11,691 nucleotides of DNA. Origin: Pseudomonadota bacterium. Its GTDB lineage: Bacteria; Pseudomonadota; Alphaproteobacteria; Rhizobiales; Rhizobiaceae. The position numbers and the translations under genes were made by a program. Location of the stretch: assembly GCA_023416545.1 (NCBI GenBank), contig JAEZHO010000006.1, positions 1 to 11,691 on the forward strand. The letters are read 5' to 3'. Under the pieces are notes generated by a model. That model worked only from the letters and a program-made list of their open reading frames with translations, did no database searches and was not told the DNA's origin. Of the stretch, positions 1 through 6,640 are shown piece after piece (position 1 is the first letter of the stretch; each line of letters opens with the position of its first letter).

Positions 1-188
1 TCGGGGTAATACTTGAACTCGCATTCGAAGCGTCGCCCGTAGGCTTCCGCTGCCTTCAGCGCCTCGTCGCTGACCGGGTTCATCCCGGTCCCCGGCGCGA
101 ACCAGTCTTCCAGCAGGTCGTCCGGCACATAGGTCCCCACCCGAAGCGGAAGGGCGGTCAATGTCCTGTCGAGTTCCTCGGGGGGCAT
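1..188 (-). CDS. Hypothetical protein, N-terminal part only (cut by window edge)
   Basis: A minus-strand open frame starts with ATG at 186-188 and runs off the left edge, giving 62 complete codons. The start is supported by a GGAGG Shine-Dalgarno sequence about 5 nt upstream (minus strand, near 194-198). The visible protein begins MPPEELDRTLTALPLRVG. It is soluble-looking, with mixed charge and no signal peptide or membrane segment in the visible part. I do not recognise the family, and most of the protein lies outside the window. It lies in the same direction as the DUF3008 gene, 198 nt downstream of it. That gap contains a 6-bp hairpin (214-232, in the predicted leader of this gene) but no promoter I can defend, so the gene may be transcribed on its own or by read-through. 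Codon use resembles the neighbouring genes, so I consider the reading frame real. Confidence 0.6.
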   Translation of the reverse strand, partial: MPPEELDRTLTALPLRVGTYVPDDLLEDWFAPGTGMNPVSDEALKAAEAYGRRFECEFKYYP

Positions 189-386
189 GCGATCCTCCGT
201 TCCTGATCCGTCTGCCTCGATCTTCGCGAGGCGCCGCGGCGTCTCGCGCCGGAATGCATATCCCGGTTTCGTTACACGGCCATTGCGTCCACGCGGGGGC
301 GGCCATATTCGGTGACCGCACTTATCCGCCCCAGCGCTTGCGCAACCGGCGGGAAACGTCCGATGAGATGCGAGGGGAGCGCGGCG

Positions 387-572
387 CTACTTCGAGGCGT
401 GCTCAGGCTTTCCCTTCCGCTTCGTCGATGCCATGTCCTTGAGCTCCTTCTCGCTCATGGATTTCTCCATGCTTTTCGAAGCGCCCTTGAGTTCGCTCTT
501 CTTGGTGTCGCCACGCTTGGCGGAGAGTGCGGCGCCCGCCGCCTTCTGCTGTGCCTTGGATTTTGCAGGCAT
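387..572 (-). CDS. DUF3008 family small basic protein
   Basis: A 61-aa protein beginning MPAKSKAQQKAAGAALSAKR and ending in a KRKGKPEHASK tail. This pattern (start MPAxSKAQQKAAGAALxAKRG, middle LKGASKSMxKSM, end STKRKGKPEH) is that of DUF3008 proteins, short Lys/Ala/Ser-rich proteins common in proteobacteria with no established biochemical function. It has no hydrophobic segment and is probably cytosolic; its strongly basic, low-complexity composition would allow nucleic-acid binding, but that is only inference. The start is fixed by a strong AAGGAGG ribosome site (minus strand, 578-584) 5 nt before ATG. Upstream on the minus strand is a GGAAC-N16-GGTT element, so I infer control by the general-stress ECF sigma factor. 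It is divergent from the acidic-protein gene at 712. The family call is confident; the role is unknown. Confidence 0.85.
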   Translation of the reverse strand: MPAKSKAQQKAAGAALSAKRGDTKKSELKGASKSMEKSMSEKELKDMASTKRKGKPEHASK

Positions 573-604
573 GTGATCCTCCTTCGGTTTCAGCCCCGCC
601 CTCG

Positions 605-629
605 AACCTGCGGCGATGCGCTTGGTTCC
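605..629 (-). promoter_or_regulatory. EcfG/RpoE2-type stress promoter for the DUF3008 gene
   Basis: On the minus strand, GGAAC (625-629) is followed after exactly 16 nt by GGTT (605-608). This matches the alphaproteobacterial general-stress sigma (EcfG, called RpoE2 in Sinorhizobium) consensus GGAAC-N16/17-cGTT, with one deviation at the first -10 base. The -10 element lies about 32 nt upstream of the ATG, and a strong ribosome site sits between them. It shares its -35 and most of its spacer with the divergent promoter at 654-678. Confidence 0.65.
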
Positions 630-671
630 TGCCCGTCATCGGGTCGTCTCAAGGGAACCAAGCGCATCGCC
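612..671. repeat. 18-bp perfect inverted repeat between divergent stress promoters
   Basis: The left arm is 612-629 and the right arm 654-671. The right arm reads GGAACCAAGCGCATCGCC and the left arm is its exact reverse complement, with a 24-nt centre containing a small nested CCCG/CGGG hairpin. Each arm holds the -35 box and most of the spacer of one divergent promoter. Weaker symmetry continues outward through the -10 boxes to about position 590 on the left and 690 on the right, which suggests an inverted duplication of a whole promoter. Confidence 0.9.
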
Positions 672-678
672 TCCCGTT
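654..678 (+). promoter_or_regulatory. EcfG/RpoE2-type stress promoter for the 712 gene cluster
   Basis: GGAAC at 654-658 and CGTT at 675-678 are separated by exactly 16 nt, a full match to the EcfG consensus GGAAC-N16-CGTT. The -10 element ends 33 nt before the ATG at 712. It would drive the acidic protein and, since no terminator is visible, probably the nucleotidyltransferase and metallophosphoesterase downstream. Confidence 0.75.
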
Positions 679-711
679 GGAAGGCGGCACAGCGATGAAA
701 GGACAAGGGTC

Positions 712-984
712 ATGGACGCCAAGGACACCACGGACAAAACCGCAGCCGAGAAGGATGCCTCCGCCCGCGCGGACGAGGAACGGCGCGAACGCCTGGACGA
801 GGCCCTGGACGCCGCAAACGACGAGGGCGCCAATCCCGACGCGGTCCGCGAAGCCTCCAGGCTCGGCACCATCGACGCCTACCTGGTCAAGACCGACCTC
901 GAGGAACTCGACGGCCGCGAGGACATCGAGAACGACGACGGCAGCATCAGTTCGCTGGCGAACGCCGAAAAGCCGGAGCGCTGA
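712..984 (+). CDS. Small acidic hypothetical protein
   Basis: A 90-aa protein beginning MDAKDTTDKTAAEKDASARA. The N-terminal half is extremely rich in Asp, Glu, Lys, Arg and Ala and looks disordered or helical. The second half is less repetitive and contains a short hydrophobic patch (LGTIDAYLVKTDLEEL, about residues 52-67) that could be a folding or docking segment. There is no signal peptide or membrane span. I chose the ATG at 712 because an AAAGGA ribosome site lies at 698-703. The longer in-frame extension to 616 would run across the predicted stress promoter and is rejected. I know no family for it. It is the first gene after the EcfG-type promoter, and its stop lies 34 nt before the nucleotidyltransferase ATG, so I infer a shared transcript. 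The stop region also holds a GAGGAG sequence that could serve an alternative GTG start of the next gene. Confidence 0.75.
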   Translation: MDAKDTTDKTAAEKDASARADEERRERLDEALDAANDEGANPDAVREASRLGTIDAYLVKTDLEELDGREDIENDDGSISSLANAEKPER

Positions 985-1018
985 GGAGCGCTCCCCCGTG
1001 AACCCTCTGGAGAAAGCC

Positions 1019-1864
1019 ATGGACGCCGACAGTGGAAGGCCTCCGGAACGGGCCCAGCGAGACATGATCCACACGATGCCGCAGATCGAGGTGAAGGCGT
1101 CCCCGACCCTCGTCGACGCCGAGGCGGAGGCCTTCGTCGAAGAGGCGCTGGAGGAACTGGCGCGCGCCGACATTCCCTTCCTGCTTGCCGGGACCTATGC
1201 GGTGAGTGCCTATACCGGGATTTCCCGCCCGACCAAGGATCTCGACATCTTCTGCCGCGCCGGCGACTACGCCCGCATCCTCGCCCACTTCAAGGCGAAG
1301 GGCTATGAGATCGAGGTCGAGGACGACCGCTGGCTGGGCAAGGTCATCCGGGGAAAGCACTTCTTCGACGTCATCTTCGCGGCCTCCAACGGCACGATGC
1401 CGATCGGCGATGCCTGGTTCGAGCACGCCCGCCAGATCGAGATGAACGGCCGCCCGGTGCGCATCATCGCCCCGACCGAGCTCATCTGGTCGAAATGCTT
1501 CGTACAGCTTCGCCACCGCTATGACGGCGGCGACGTGGTGCACGTCATCCTGCGCGCCCACGACCAGATCGACTGGCAGCGGCTGCTCAACCACATGGAG
1601 GTTCACTGGGAGGTGCTCCTCATCCACCTCCTGAATTTCCGGTGGATATACCCCACCGAGCGCGACAAGGTTCCCGAATGGCTGATCGACGAACTGCTCG
1701 ACCGCCTGCAGGCCCAGCGCCAGCTGCCGCTGCCGCAGATGAAGGTATGTCGCGGCCGCATGTTCAGCCGCGTCGACTTCGAGATCGACGTCAAGGAATG
1801 GGGCTTTGCGGACGTCGGCGGCGAAGGCGAATGGCGCGAGGGCGTGAACCAGGAACCGGCATAA
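1019..1864 (+). CDS. Nucleotidyltransferase-fold protein
   Basis: A 281-aa protein with the signature of the polymerase-beta-like nucleotidyltransferase fold: a helix-leading AGTYAVSAYTG segment (residues 57-67, in place of the usual GGxA), the metal-binding pair D74 and D76 in TKDLDIF, and a plausible third carboxylate at D117 in HFFDVIF. The region after about residue 150 is mainly helical. Such enzymes transfer an NMP group to RNA, a protein or a small molecule. The substrate here is not evident, and the related fold in antitoxin/toxin (MNT, AbiEii) proteins is an alternative. I chose the ATG at 1019 (GGAG at 1009-1012). A GTG at 998 with GAGGAG at 983-988 would add seven residues, and ATG 1064 is also possible. 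Its TAA stop (1862-1864) overlaps the ribosome site of the phosphoesterase gene, so the two are co-translated and probably work together. Confidence 0.8.
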   Translation: MDADSGRPPERAQRDMIHTMPQIEVKASPTLVDAEAEAFVEEALEELARADIPFLLAGTYAVSAYTGISRPTKDLDIFCRAGDYARILAHFKAKGYEIEVEDDRWLGKVIRGKHFFDVIFAASNGTMPIGDAWFEHARQIEMNGRPVRIIAPTELIWSKCFVQLRHRYDGGDVVHVILRAHDQIDWQRLLNHMEVHWEVLLIHLLNFRWIYPTERDKVPEWLIDELLDRLQAQRQLPLPQMKVCRGRMFSRVDFEIDVKEWGFADVGGEGEWREGVNQEPA

Positions 1865-1875
1865 GGAGGTCTGGC

Positions 1876-2634
1876 GTGGCAAGGACGGACGAGGACGCAA
1901 CGGCGAAGAAACAGAAGGCCGGCAACGGCAAGCAGAAGATCGCCGCCATGGGCGACCTGCACGTGAAGGAGAGCGGCGCCGGTTCCTACAAGGACCTGTT
2001 CAGCGAGATCTCGCAGGCGGCCGACATTCTCGTCCTGACCGGCGACCTGACCGATCTCGGCAAGCCGAAGGAGGCCGAGCTCCTTGCGGCGGACCTACGC
2101 TCCTGCTCCATCCCGATCGTCGCCGTCCTCGGCAACCACGACTACGAGTGCGGGCATGTGGAGGACGTGAGGTCGATCATCAAGGATGCCGGCGTGCAGC
2201 TTCTCGAAGGCAATGCGGTCGAGATCAACGGCGTCGGCTTTGCCGGCGTCAAGGGCTTCGCCGGCGGCTTCGGCCGCTACATGCTCGGCTCCTTCGGCGA
2301 GCCCGCCATCAAGGCCATGGTGGCCGAGAGCGTCGAGGAAACCATGCGGCTCGAAAACGCCCTGCGCCAGGTTCGGTCCGAACGGGCAATGGTCGTGCTG
2401 CATTACGCGCCGATCCCGGAGACCGTGGTCGGCGAACCCCATGAAATCTACCCCTTCCTCGGCTCCTCGCGCCTCGCGGAAACCATCGACCGCTTTCCCG
2501 TCTCTGCCGTCGTCCACGGGCATGCCCATCGCGGTACCTACGAGGGCAGGACGCCCGGCGGCGCGCCCGTCTACAATGTCGCCTCCCACATCGAAAAACC
2601 GACCGGACGCCCCTACGCGCTGCTTGAACTCTAG
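1876..2634 (+). CDS. Calcineurin-like metallophosphoesterase
   Basis: A 252-aa protein with every core motif of the dinuclear metallophosphoesterase family in order: D27 and H29 in GDLHVKE, D57 in GDLTDLG, GNHD at 86-89, the metal-ligand candidate H176 in LHYAP, and GHAH at 215-218. It should hydrolyse a phosphomonoester or phosphodiester in the cytosol; no signal peptide is visible. Substrates in this superfamily are too varied to name one. The start is GTG at 1876, chosen because a perfect AAGGAGGT ribosome site (1863-1870) sits 5 nt before it. The first 20 residues are Lys/Thr/Ala-rich and probably a disordered lead-in. The start lies 11 nt after the stop of the nucleotidyltransferase gene, which suggests linked functions such as adding and removing a nucleotidyl or phosphate group (inference). 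The last base of its TAG stop is the first base of a promoter-like element for the next gene. Confidence 0.93.
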   Translation: MARTDEDATAKKQKAGNGKQKIAAMGDLHVKESGAGSYKDLFSEISQAADILVLTGDLTDLGKPKEAELLAADLRSCSIPIVAVLGNHDYECGHVEDVRSIIKDAGVQLLEGNAVEINGVGFAGVKGFAGGFGRYMLGSFGEPAIKAMVAESVEETMRLENALRQVRSERAMVVLHYAPIPETVVGEPHEIYPFLGSSRLAETIDRFPVSAVVHGHAHRGTYEGRTPGGAPVYNVASHIEKPTGRPYALLEL

Positions 2635-2658
2635 GAACAAGCAGGCCCGCCGACGGTT
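2634..2658 (+). promoter_or_regulatory. EcfG/RpoE2-type stress promoter for the 57-aa gene
   Basis: GGAAC at 2634-2638 and GGTT at 2655-2658 are separated by exactly 16 nt. The first G is the last base of the phosphoesterase stop codon. The -10 box (GGTT, as in the DUF3008 promoter) ends 24 nt before the ATG at 2683, a spacing like that of the other predicted stress promoters in the window. Confidence 0.6.
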
Positions 2659-2682
2659 CGGCGCAGATGGAAGGAGACTGCC

Positions 2683-2856
2683 ATGTCAGCCCATAAGTCA
2701 GACGAGAAGGACCACCCGGAACAGGACCCGGCGGAGGGCTCCCGCGAGGTCATAGACCGCGAACTCGCCCGCCAGGACAGCAAGGACCAGAAGAAGGAAA
2801 CCGACAAGACGGACCGCGAATCCGGCACCAGGGACAGCCCGGCGCCCGGTCCCTGA
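2683..2856 (+). CDS. Small highly charged hydrophilic protein
   Basis: A 57-aa protein beginning MSAHKSDEKDHPEQDPAEGS. Over half of its residues are Asp, Glu, Lys, Arg, Gln or Ser. It has one short possible helix around EVIDRELARQ (residues 22-31), no Cys, no aromatic residue and no hydrophobic segment, so it is almost certainly disordered in solution. The start is supported by AAGGAG at 2671-2676, 6 nt before ATG. I do not recognise a family; very hydrophilic small proteins of this sort are often stress-induced, which fits the promoter-like element just upstream, but a protective role is inference. It follows the phosphoesterase gene by 48 nt and may be expressed both by read-through and from its own promoter. 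It converges with lpd, 38 nt away. Confidence 0.75.
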   Translation: MSAHKSDEKDHPEQDPAEGSREVIDRELARQDSKDQKKETDKTDRESGTRDSPAPGP

Positions 2857-2894
2857 TCCGGTGCCGGCCCGGGCTCGCTGGGGCCCCGGTCGGG
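2857..2894. terminator. Possible bidirectional terminator region (weak)
   Basis: This is the 38-nt gap between the convergent ends of the 57-aa gene and lpd. It is almost pure G/C and holds the adjacent palindromes GCCCGGGC and GGGGCCCC, which could form a compact stem. No T-run follows on either strand, so it is not a textbook intrinsic terminator. Position is the main argument. Confidence 0.25.
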
Positions 2895-4289
2895 TCAGAT
2901 ATGCAAGGGGTGGCCCAGTGCCTTGAGCGAGGCCTCCGCGAACGCTTCCGACTGGGTCGGATGGGCGTAGATCGTGCCGGCGACATCCTCGAGCCGCGCT
3001 CCCATCTCGAGCGCCAGCGAAAAGGCGGCGGACAGTTCCGAAATGCCGGCGCCGACCGCCTGGATGCCGAGAACCAGATGGTTGTCCGCGCGCGCCACCA
3101 CGCGTACGAACCCATCCTCCGAGGCGAGCGTCATCGCCCGGCCGTTCGCCGTGAACGGAAACTGGCCGATCTTCACCTCGTGCCCGGCCCGCCTTGCCTC
3201 CTCCGGGGAAAGGCCGACGGAGACGATTTCCGGATCGGTGAAGCACACCGCCGGGATCGCCACCTTGTCCCAGCTTCGCGGCTTTCCGGCGATGATCTCC
3301 GCCACCATCTCCCCCTGCGCCATCGCCCGATGCGCCAGCATCGGCTCTCCCGTCACGTCGCCGATCGCATGGATCCCGCGCATGGAGGTGCGGCACTGGC
3401 CGTCGATCCGGATGAAGCGGCCCTCCATGTCGAGTTCCAGTTCCTCGCGACCCCAGCCTTCCGTCACCGGGCGCCGGCCGACGGTGACGAGGATGCGTTC
3501 CGCGGCGATCTTCTGCTCGCGGTTGCCGCCCTCCACGACGAGGGCCTCCCCGTCGGGGGAAAGAGACTTGACCGTTGTCTGCGTCAAAACCTCGATGCCG
3601 AGTGCCGTGATCCGCCTTGCGACGGGCTGTGTCAGCGCCGCGTCGTAGAGGGGGAGGATGCGCTCCTGCGCCTCGACGACTGTCACCCTTGCGCCGAGCT
3701 TCGCAAATGCCGTCCCGAGCTCGAGGCCGATATAGCCGGCGCCGACGACGGCGAGGCTTTCCGGAACCTCCGTCAGCGACAGTGCCTCGGTGGAGGAGAT
3801 CACGCGGCCGCCGAAGGGCAGCGCCGGCAGTTCCACCGGCGCTGACCCGGTGGCGATCACGACGTTTTCGCAGCGGACCACCTGCAGCCCCGTCTCCGTC
3901 TCGACTTCCACCGTCTTGCCGTCGCGAAACCGGGCGCGTCCCACGAGCGCCTTCACGCCGGCCTTCTTCAGGAGGTTGATGACCCCCAGCGACAGGCGCC
4001 CGGTGATGCCGTCCTTCCAGGCCATCGTCCTTGCAAGATCGATGGCGGGATCGGCCACGCGGATCCCCGTGACGTTCCGCCCGGCAGCCATGCCGAGCGC
4101 GGCGGCATATTCGTCGGCCGCGTGGATGATGGCCTTGGACGGGATGCAGCCGACATTGAGGCAGGTCCCGCCCGCCTTGTTCATTTCGACGATCATCGTG
4201 TCGATGCCGAGCTGCCCGGCGCGGATCGCGCAGACATAGCCGCCCGGACCGGCGCCGATGACCAGGAGCTTGCAGGTAATCTCCCTCAT
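2895..4289 (-). CDS. lpd: Dihydrolipoyl dehydrogenase, E3 of the branched-chain 2-oxoacid dehydrogenase complex
   Basis: A 464-aa flavoprotein that reoxidises the dihydrolipoyl arm of E2 using FAD, a redox disulfide and NAD+. Visible motifs are the FAD-binding GAGPGG (12-17), the active-site disulfide C43/C48 in GGTCLNVGCIP, the NAD-binding GAGYIG (183-188), the second FAD motif with the HAIGD segment, and the catalytic H443/E448 in HPTQSE near the C-terminus. Length is normal for the family. It is the last gene of the bkd operon: its ATG (4289) is one base from the bkdB TGA, and the GAGGGATGAG ribosome region lies within the end of bkdB, so translation is coupled. Lpd can also serve other 2-oxoacid dehydrogenases and the glycine cleavage system, but its position shows it is the copy dedicated to this complex (often called LpdV in Pseudomonas). 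Confidence 0.97.
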   Translation of the reverse strand: MREITCKLLVIGAGPGGYVCAIRAGQLGIDTMIVEMNKAGGTCLNVGCIPSKAIIHAADEYAAALGMAAGRNVTGIRVADPAIDLARTMAWKDGITGRLSLGVINLLKKAGVKALVGRARFRDGKTVEVETETGLQVVRCENVVIATGSAPVELPALPFGGRVISSTEALSLTEVPESLAVVGAGYIGLELGTAFAKLGARVTVVEAQERILPLYDAALTQPVARRITALGIEVLTQTTVKSLSPDGEALVVEGGNREQKIAAERILVTVGRRPVTEGWGREELELDMEGRFIRIDGQCRTSMRGIHAIGDVTGEPMLAHRAMAQGEMVAEIIAGKPRSWDKVAIPAVCFTDPEIVSVGLSPEEARRAGHEVKIGQFPFTANGRAMTLASEDGFVRVVARADNHLVLGIQAVGAGISELSAAFSLALEMGARLEDVAGTIYAHPTQSEAFAEASLKALGHPLHI

Positions 4290-4290
4290 C

Positions 4291-5622
4291 TCATCCCTCG
4301 ACGAATATCATGGCGGGCGCTTCCAGCAGCGACTTGAGGCGCTGGACGAAGGTGGCCGCGTCCCAGCCGTCGATCACCCGGTGGTCGAAGCTGGAGGACA
4401 GGTTCATCATCTTGCGCGGCACGAACTGCGTGCCGTCCCAGTGCGGGCGGACGGCGATCTTGTTGACGCCGATGACGGCGACTTCCGGATGGTTGATGAC
4501 CGGCGTCGAGACAATGCCGCCCATGGCGCCGAGCGAACTGACGGTGATCGTCGATCCGCTCAGCTCCTCGCGTTGCGCGGTCCCGTTGCGGGCGGCCTCG
4601 CTCAGGCGGGCGACCTCGCGGGTGCAATCGAAGATGTCCCTCGCCTCCACATGCCGGACCACCGGAACGACCAGTCCCGCCGGCGTCTGCGCCGCGATGC
4701 CGATGTGAACGCCGCCATGCTGGCGGATCACGCCGGCCTCGTCGTCATAGAGGGAATTCACCATGGGCTGCTCGGCCACCGCCTTGACGATCGCCCGCAT
4801 CAGGAAGGGCAGGATCGTCAGCTTCGGGCGGCCCTGTTTCTGCTCGCCGTTGAGACAGGCCCGCAATTCCTCCAGCGCCGTCATGTCGATTTCCTCCACA
4901 TAGGTGATGTGGGGGATGCGCGACTTCGACAGCGCCATGCGCTCGGCGATGCGCCGGCGAAGCCCGACGACCTTGATCTCCCGGATCGAGTTGTCGGGTT
5001 GCGGCCCGACCCTTGCGGGCGCTGCGCGACCCTGTTCCAGGAAGGCGTCGAGATCCTCATGGGTGATGCGCCCGGCCGGACCGCTGCCGGACAGCCGGCG
5101 GAGATCGACGCCCGCCTCCCTCGCCCTGAGGCGCACCGCCGGCGATGCCAGAGGCCTTTCGCCCTTGTCGCGTGGGGGGCCGCCGGAAGGGCTCGCTGCT
5201 GATGACAATGGCGAAGCCGGTGCCGGTGCCGACGAGAATGACGCAGGCGGCTCCAGAGGCTCGCCCTCCCCATCCGGCTTGCGCGGAGCGATCGGCATGT
5301 CGGGCGCAGCGACGCCCGCCGCCTCTTCCTCGTCCGGGGCAGGCTCCTCGGAGGGAGCGGTCTCCTCTCTCTCCTCTTCGCCGGCGACCCTTATCTTAAG
5401 GATGACCGTACCGGTGGCGATGACGTCGCCGACATCGCCGCCCCGCCACACGACCTCGCCCTCGACGGGGGACGGGATCTCGACGGTGGCCTTGTCGGTC
5501 ATCACCGCCGCCAGCACCATGTCCTCGCGAACCGGATCGCCCACGTCCACATGCCATTCCACCAGTTCCGCCTCCGCGACGCCTTCGCCGACGTCCGGAA
5601 GCTTGATCGACTGCGTTGCCAT
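4291..5622 (-). CDS. bkdB: Branched-chain 2-oxoacid dehydrogenase E2 (lipoamide acyltransferase)
   Basis: A 443-aa core subunit that carries the acyl group on a lipoyl arm and passes it to CoA. In order there is one lipoyl domain (about 1-80) with the lipoylated K44 in TDKATVE; an acidic then Ala/Pro/Ser-rich flexible linker (about 81-158); a peripheral subunit-binding domain (about 159-195) that docks E1 and E3; and the acyltransferase domain (about 215-443) with catalytic H414 and D418 in SFDHRVIDGW. The single lipoyl domain is usual for BkdB-type E2. The ATG at 5622 follows the bkdA2 TAA by one base, and its GGAGG ribosome site lies within the last codons of bkdA2. PDH or 2-oxoglutarate dehydrogenase E2 are alternatives on this subunit alone, but the accompanying BCKDH-type E1 pair decides the call. 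Confidence 0.95.
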   Translation of the reverse strand: MATQSIKLPDVGEGVAEAELVEWHVDVGDPVREDMVLAAVMTDKATVEIPSPVEGEVVWRGGDVGDVIATGTVILKIRVAGEEEREETAPSEEPAPDEEEAAGVAAPDMPIAPRKPDGEGEPLEPPASFSSAPAPASPLSSAASPSGGPPRDKGERPLASPAVRLRAREAGVDLRRLSGSGPAGRITHEDLDAFLEQGRAAPARVGPQPDNSIREIKVVGLRRRIAERMALSKSRIPHITYVEEIDMTALEELRACLNGEQKQGRPKLTILPFLMRAIVKAVAEQPMVNSLYDDEAGVIRQHGGVHIGIAAQTPAGLVVPVVRHVEARDIFDCTREVARLSEAARNGTAQREELSGSTITVSSLGAMGGIVSTPVINHPEVAVIGVNKIAVRPHWDGTQFVPRKMMNLSSSFDHRVIDGWDAATFVQRLKSLLEAPAMIFVEG

Positions 5623-5623
5623 G

Positions 5624-6637
5624 TTACGCCTCCATCAGGTCGCGAAGCGCCTCCCCGAGCCGTGCCGGCCCGGGAAAGTAGTCCCATTCCTGCGCATGCG
5701 GATAAGGCGTGTCCCAGCCGGCGACGCGGGCGATGGGCGCCTCGAGATTGTAGAAGCAATGTTCCTGCACCAGCGCGACCAGTTCGGCGCCGTAGCCCGA
5801 CGTCAGTGTCGCCTCGTGCACCACCATGCAGCGGCCGGTCTTCCTGACCGAGGCGAGGATCGTCTCCAGATCGAGCGGAACGAGAGACCGCAGGTCGATG
5901 ATCTCCGCATCGATGCCGGTTTCCTCCGCCGTCGCCTCGGCGACATGCACCATCGTGCCATAGGCGAGGATGGTGGCGGCAGAGCCCTCCCGCCGCACCA
6001 CGGCCTTGCCGAGCGGTACGGCGAAATAGTCCTCCGGCACCTCGCCCAGGGAATGCCCGGCCCAGGACATGACCGGCCGGTCGTGATGGCCGTCGAAGGG
6101 GCCGTTATAGAGCCGCTTCGGTTCCAGGAAGATCACCGGGTCGGGATTCTCGATGGCCGCGATCAGCAGCCCCTTGGCGTCATAGGGGTTGGAGGGCACC
6201 ACGACCTGCAGGCCGCAGACATGCGTGAACAGCGCCTCCGGGCTCTGGCTGTGCGTCTGCCCGCCGAAAATCCCGCCTCCGGTCGGCATGCGCACCACCA
6301 TCGGGCAGGTGAAGTCGCCGTTCGACCGGTATCGCAGCCGCGCCGCCTCCTGCGTCAACTGGTCATAGGCGGGATACATGTAGTCTGCGAACTGGATTTC
6401 GATACAGGGCTTGAGGCCGTAGGCGGCCATGCCGATCGCCGTGCCGACGATGCCCGATTCCGAGATCGGCGCGTCGAAGCAGCGGGTCTTGCCGTATTTC
6501 TGCTGGAGCCCCTGCGTGCAGCGGAAGACGCCGCCGAAATAGCCGACATCCTCGCCGTAGACCACGACGTCCTCGTCGCGGCCCATGGCGACGTCCATTG
6601 CGCTGCGGATCGCCTCGATCATCGTCATGCGCGCCAT
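5624..6637 (-). CDS. bkdA2: Branched-chain 2-oxoacid dehydrogenase E1 beta subunit
   Basis: A 337-aa beta subunit of the thiamine diphosphate-dependent decarboxylase. It has the conserved GED (28-30) after the N-terminal helix, E60 in ISESGIVG (the glutamate that activates the cofactor aminopyrimidine ring in this family), and H129 in the HSQSPEA loop, equivalent to the substrate-contacting histidine of BCKDH E1 beta. The C-terminal transketolase-type domain begins near residue 200. The length is typical. It starts 3 nt after the stop of bkdA1; the ribosome site (GGGGGT) is weak, which fits translational coupling. Restarting at the internal ATG three codons later is possible. With E1 alpha it forms the alpha2-beta2 enzyme that decarboxylates 2-oxoisovalerate, 2-oxoisocaproate and 2-oxo-3-methylvalerate. 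Confidence 0.96.
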   Translation of the reverse strand: MARMTMIEAIRSAMDVAMGRDEDVVVYGEDVGYFGGVFRCTQGLQQKYGKTRCFDAPISESGIVGTAIGMAAYGLKPCIEIQFADYMYPAYDQLTQEAARLRYRSNGDFTCPMVVRMPTGGGIFGGQTHSQSPEALFTHVCGLQVVVPSNPYDAKGLLIAAIENPDPVIFLEPKRLYNGPFDGHHDRPVMSWAGHSLGEVPEDYFAVPLGKAVVRREGSAATILAYGTMVHVAEATAEETGIDAEIIDLRSLVPLDLETILASVRKTGRCMVVHEATLTSGYGAELVALVQEHCFYNLEAPIARVAGWDTPYPHAQEWDYFPGPARLGEALRDLMEA

Positions 6638-6640
6638 GGC

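Noticed and set aside
199..203. GGAAC on the minus strand just before the left-edge gene, considered as a stress -35 box
   Set aside because: It lies only about 10 nt upstream of the start codon, so the matching -10 box would fall inside the gene.
612..671. The inverted repeat as a terminator or insertion-sequence end
   Set aside because: No T-run follows it, it lies between divergent genes where no transcript should end, and there is no transposase or target duplication. The promoter match explains the arms better.
161..698. Plus-strand frames of 93 and 128 codons over the DUF3008 region
   Set aside because: They cross the DUF3008 gene, its ribosome site and the inverted repeat, and have Arg/Ala-rich translations with no family resemblance.
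527..1018. Upstream extension of the nucleotidyltransferase frame
   Set aside because: It overlaps the promoters and the better supported 90-aa gene in another frame, and translates to low-complexity Arg/Pro/Thr-rich sequence.
947..1900. Minus-strand frame of 317 codons antisense to the nucleotidyltransferase gene
   Set aside because: It is a shadow frame. The plus-strand product has coherent catalytic motifs and operon spacing.
2901..3845. Plus-strand frame of 314 codons antisense to lpd
   Set aside because: It is a shadow of lpd, has no recognisable domain and no ribosome site.
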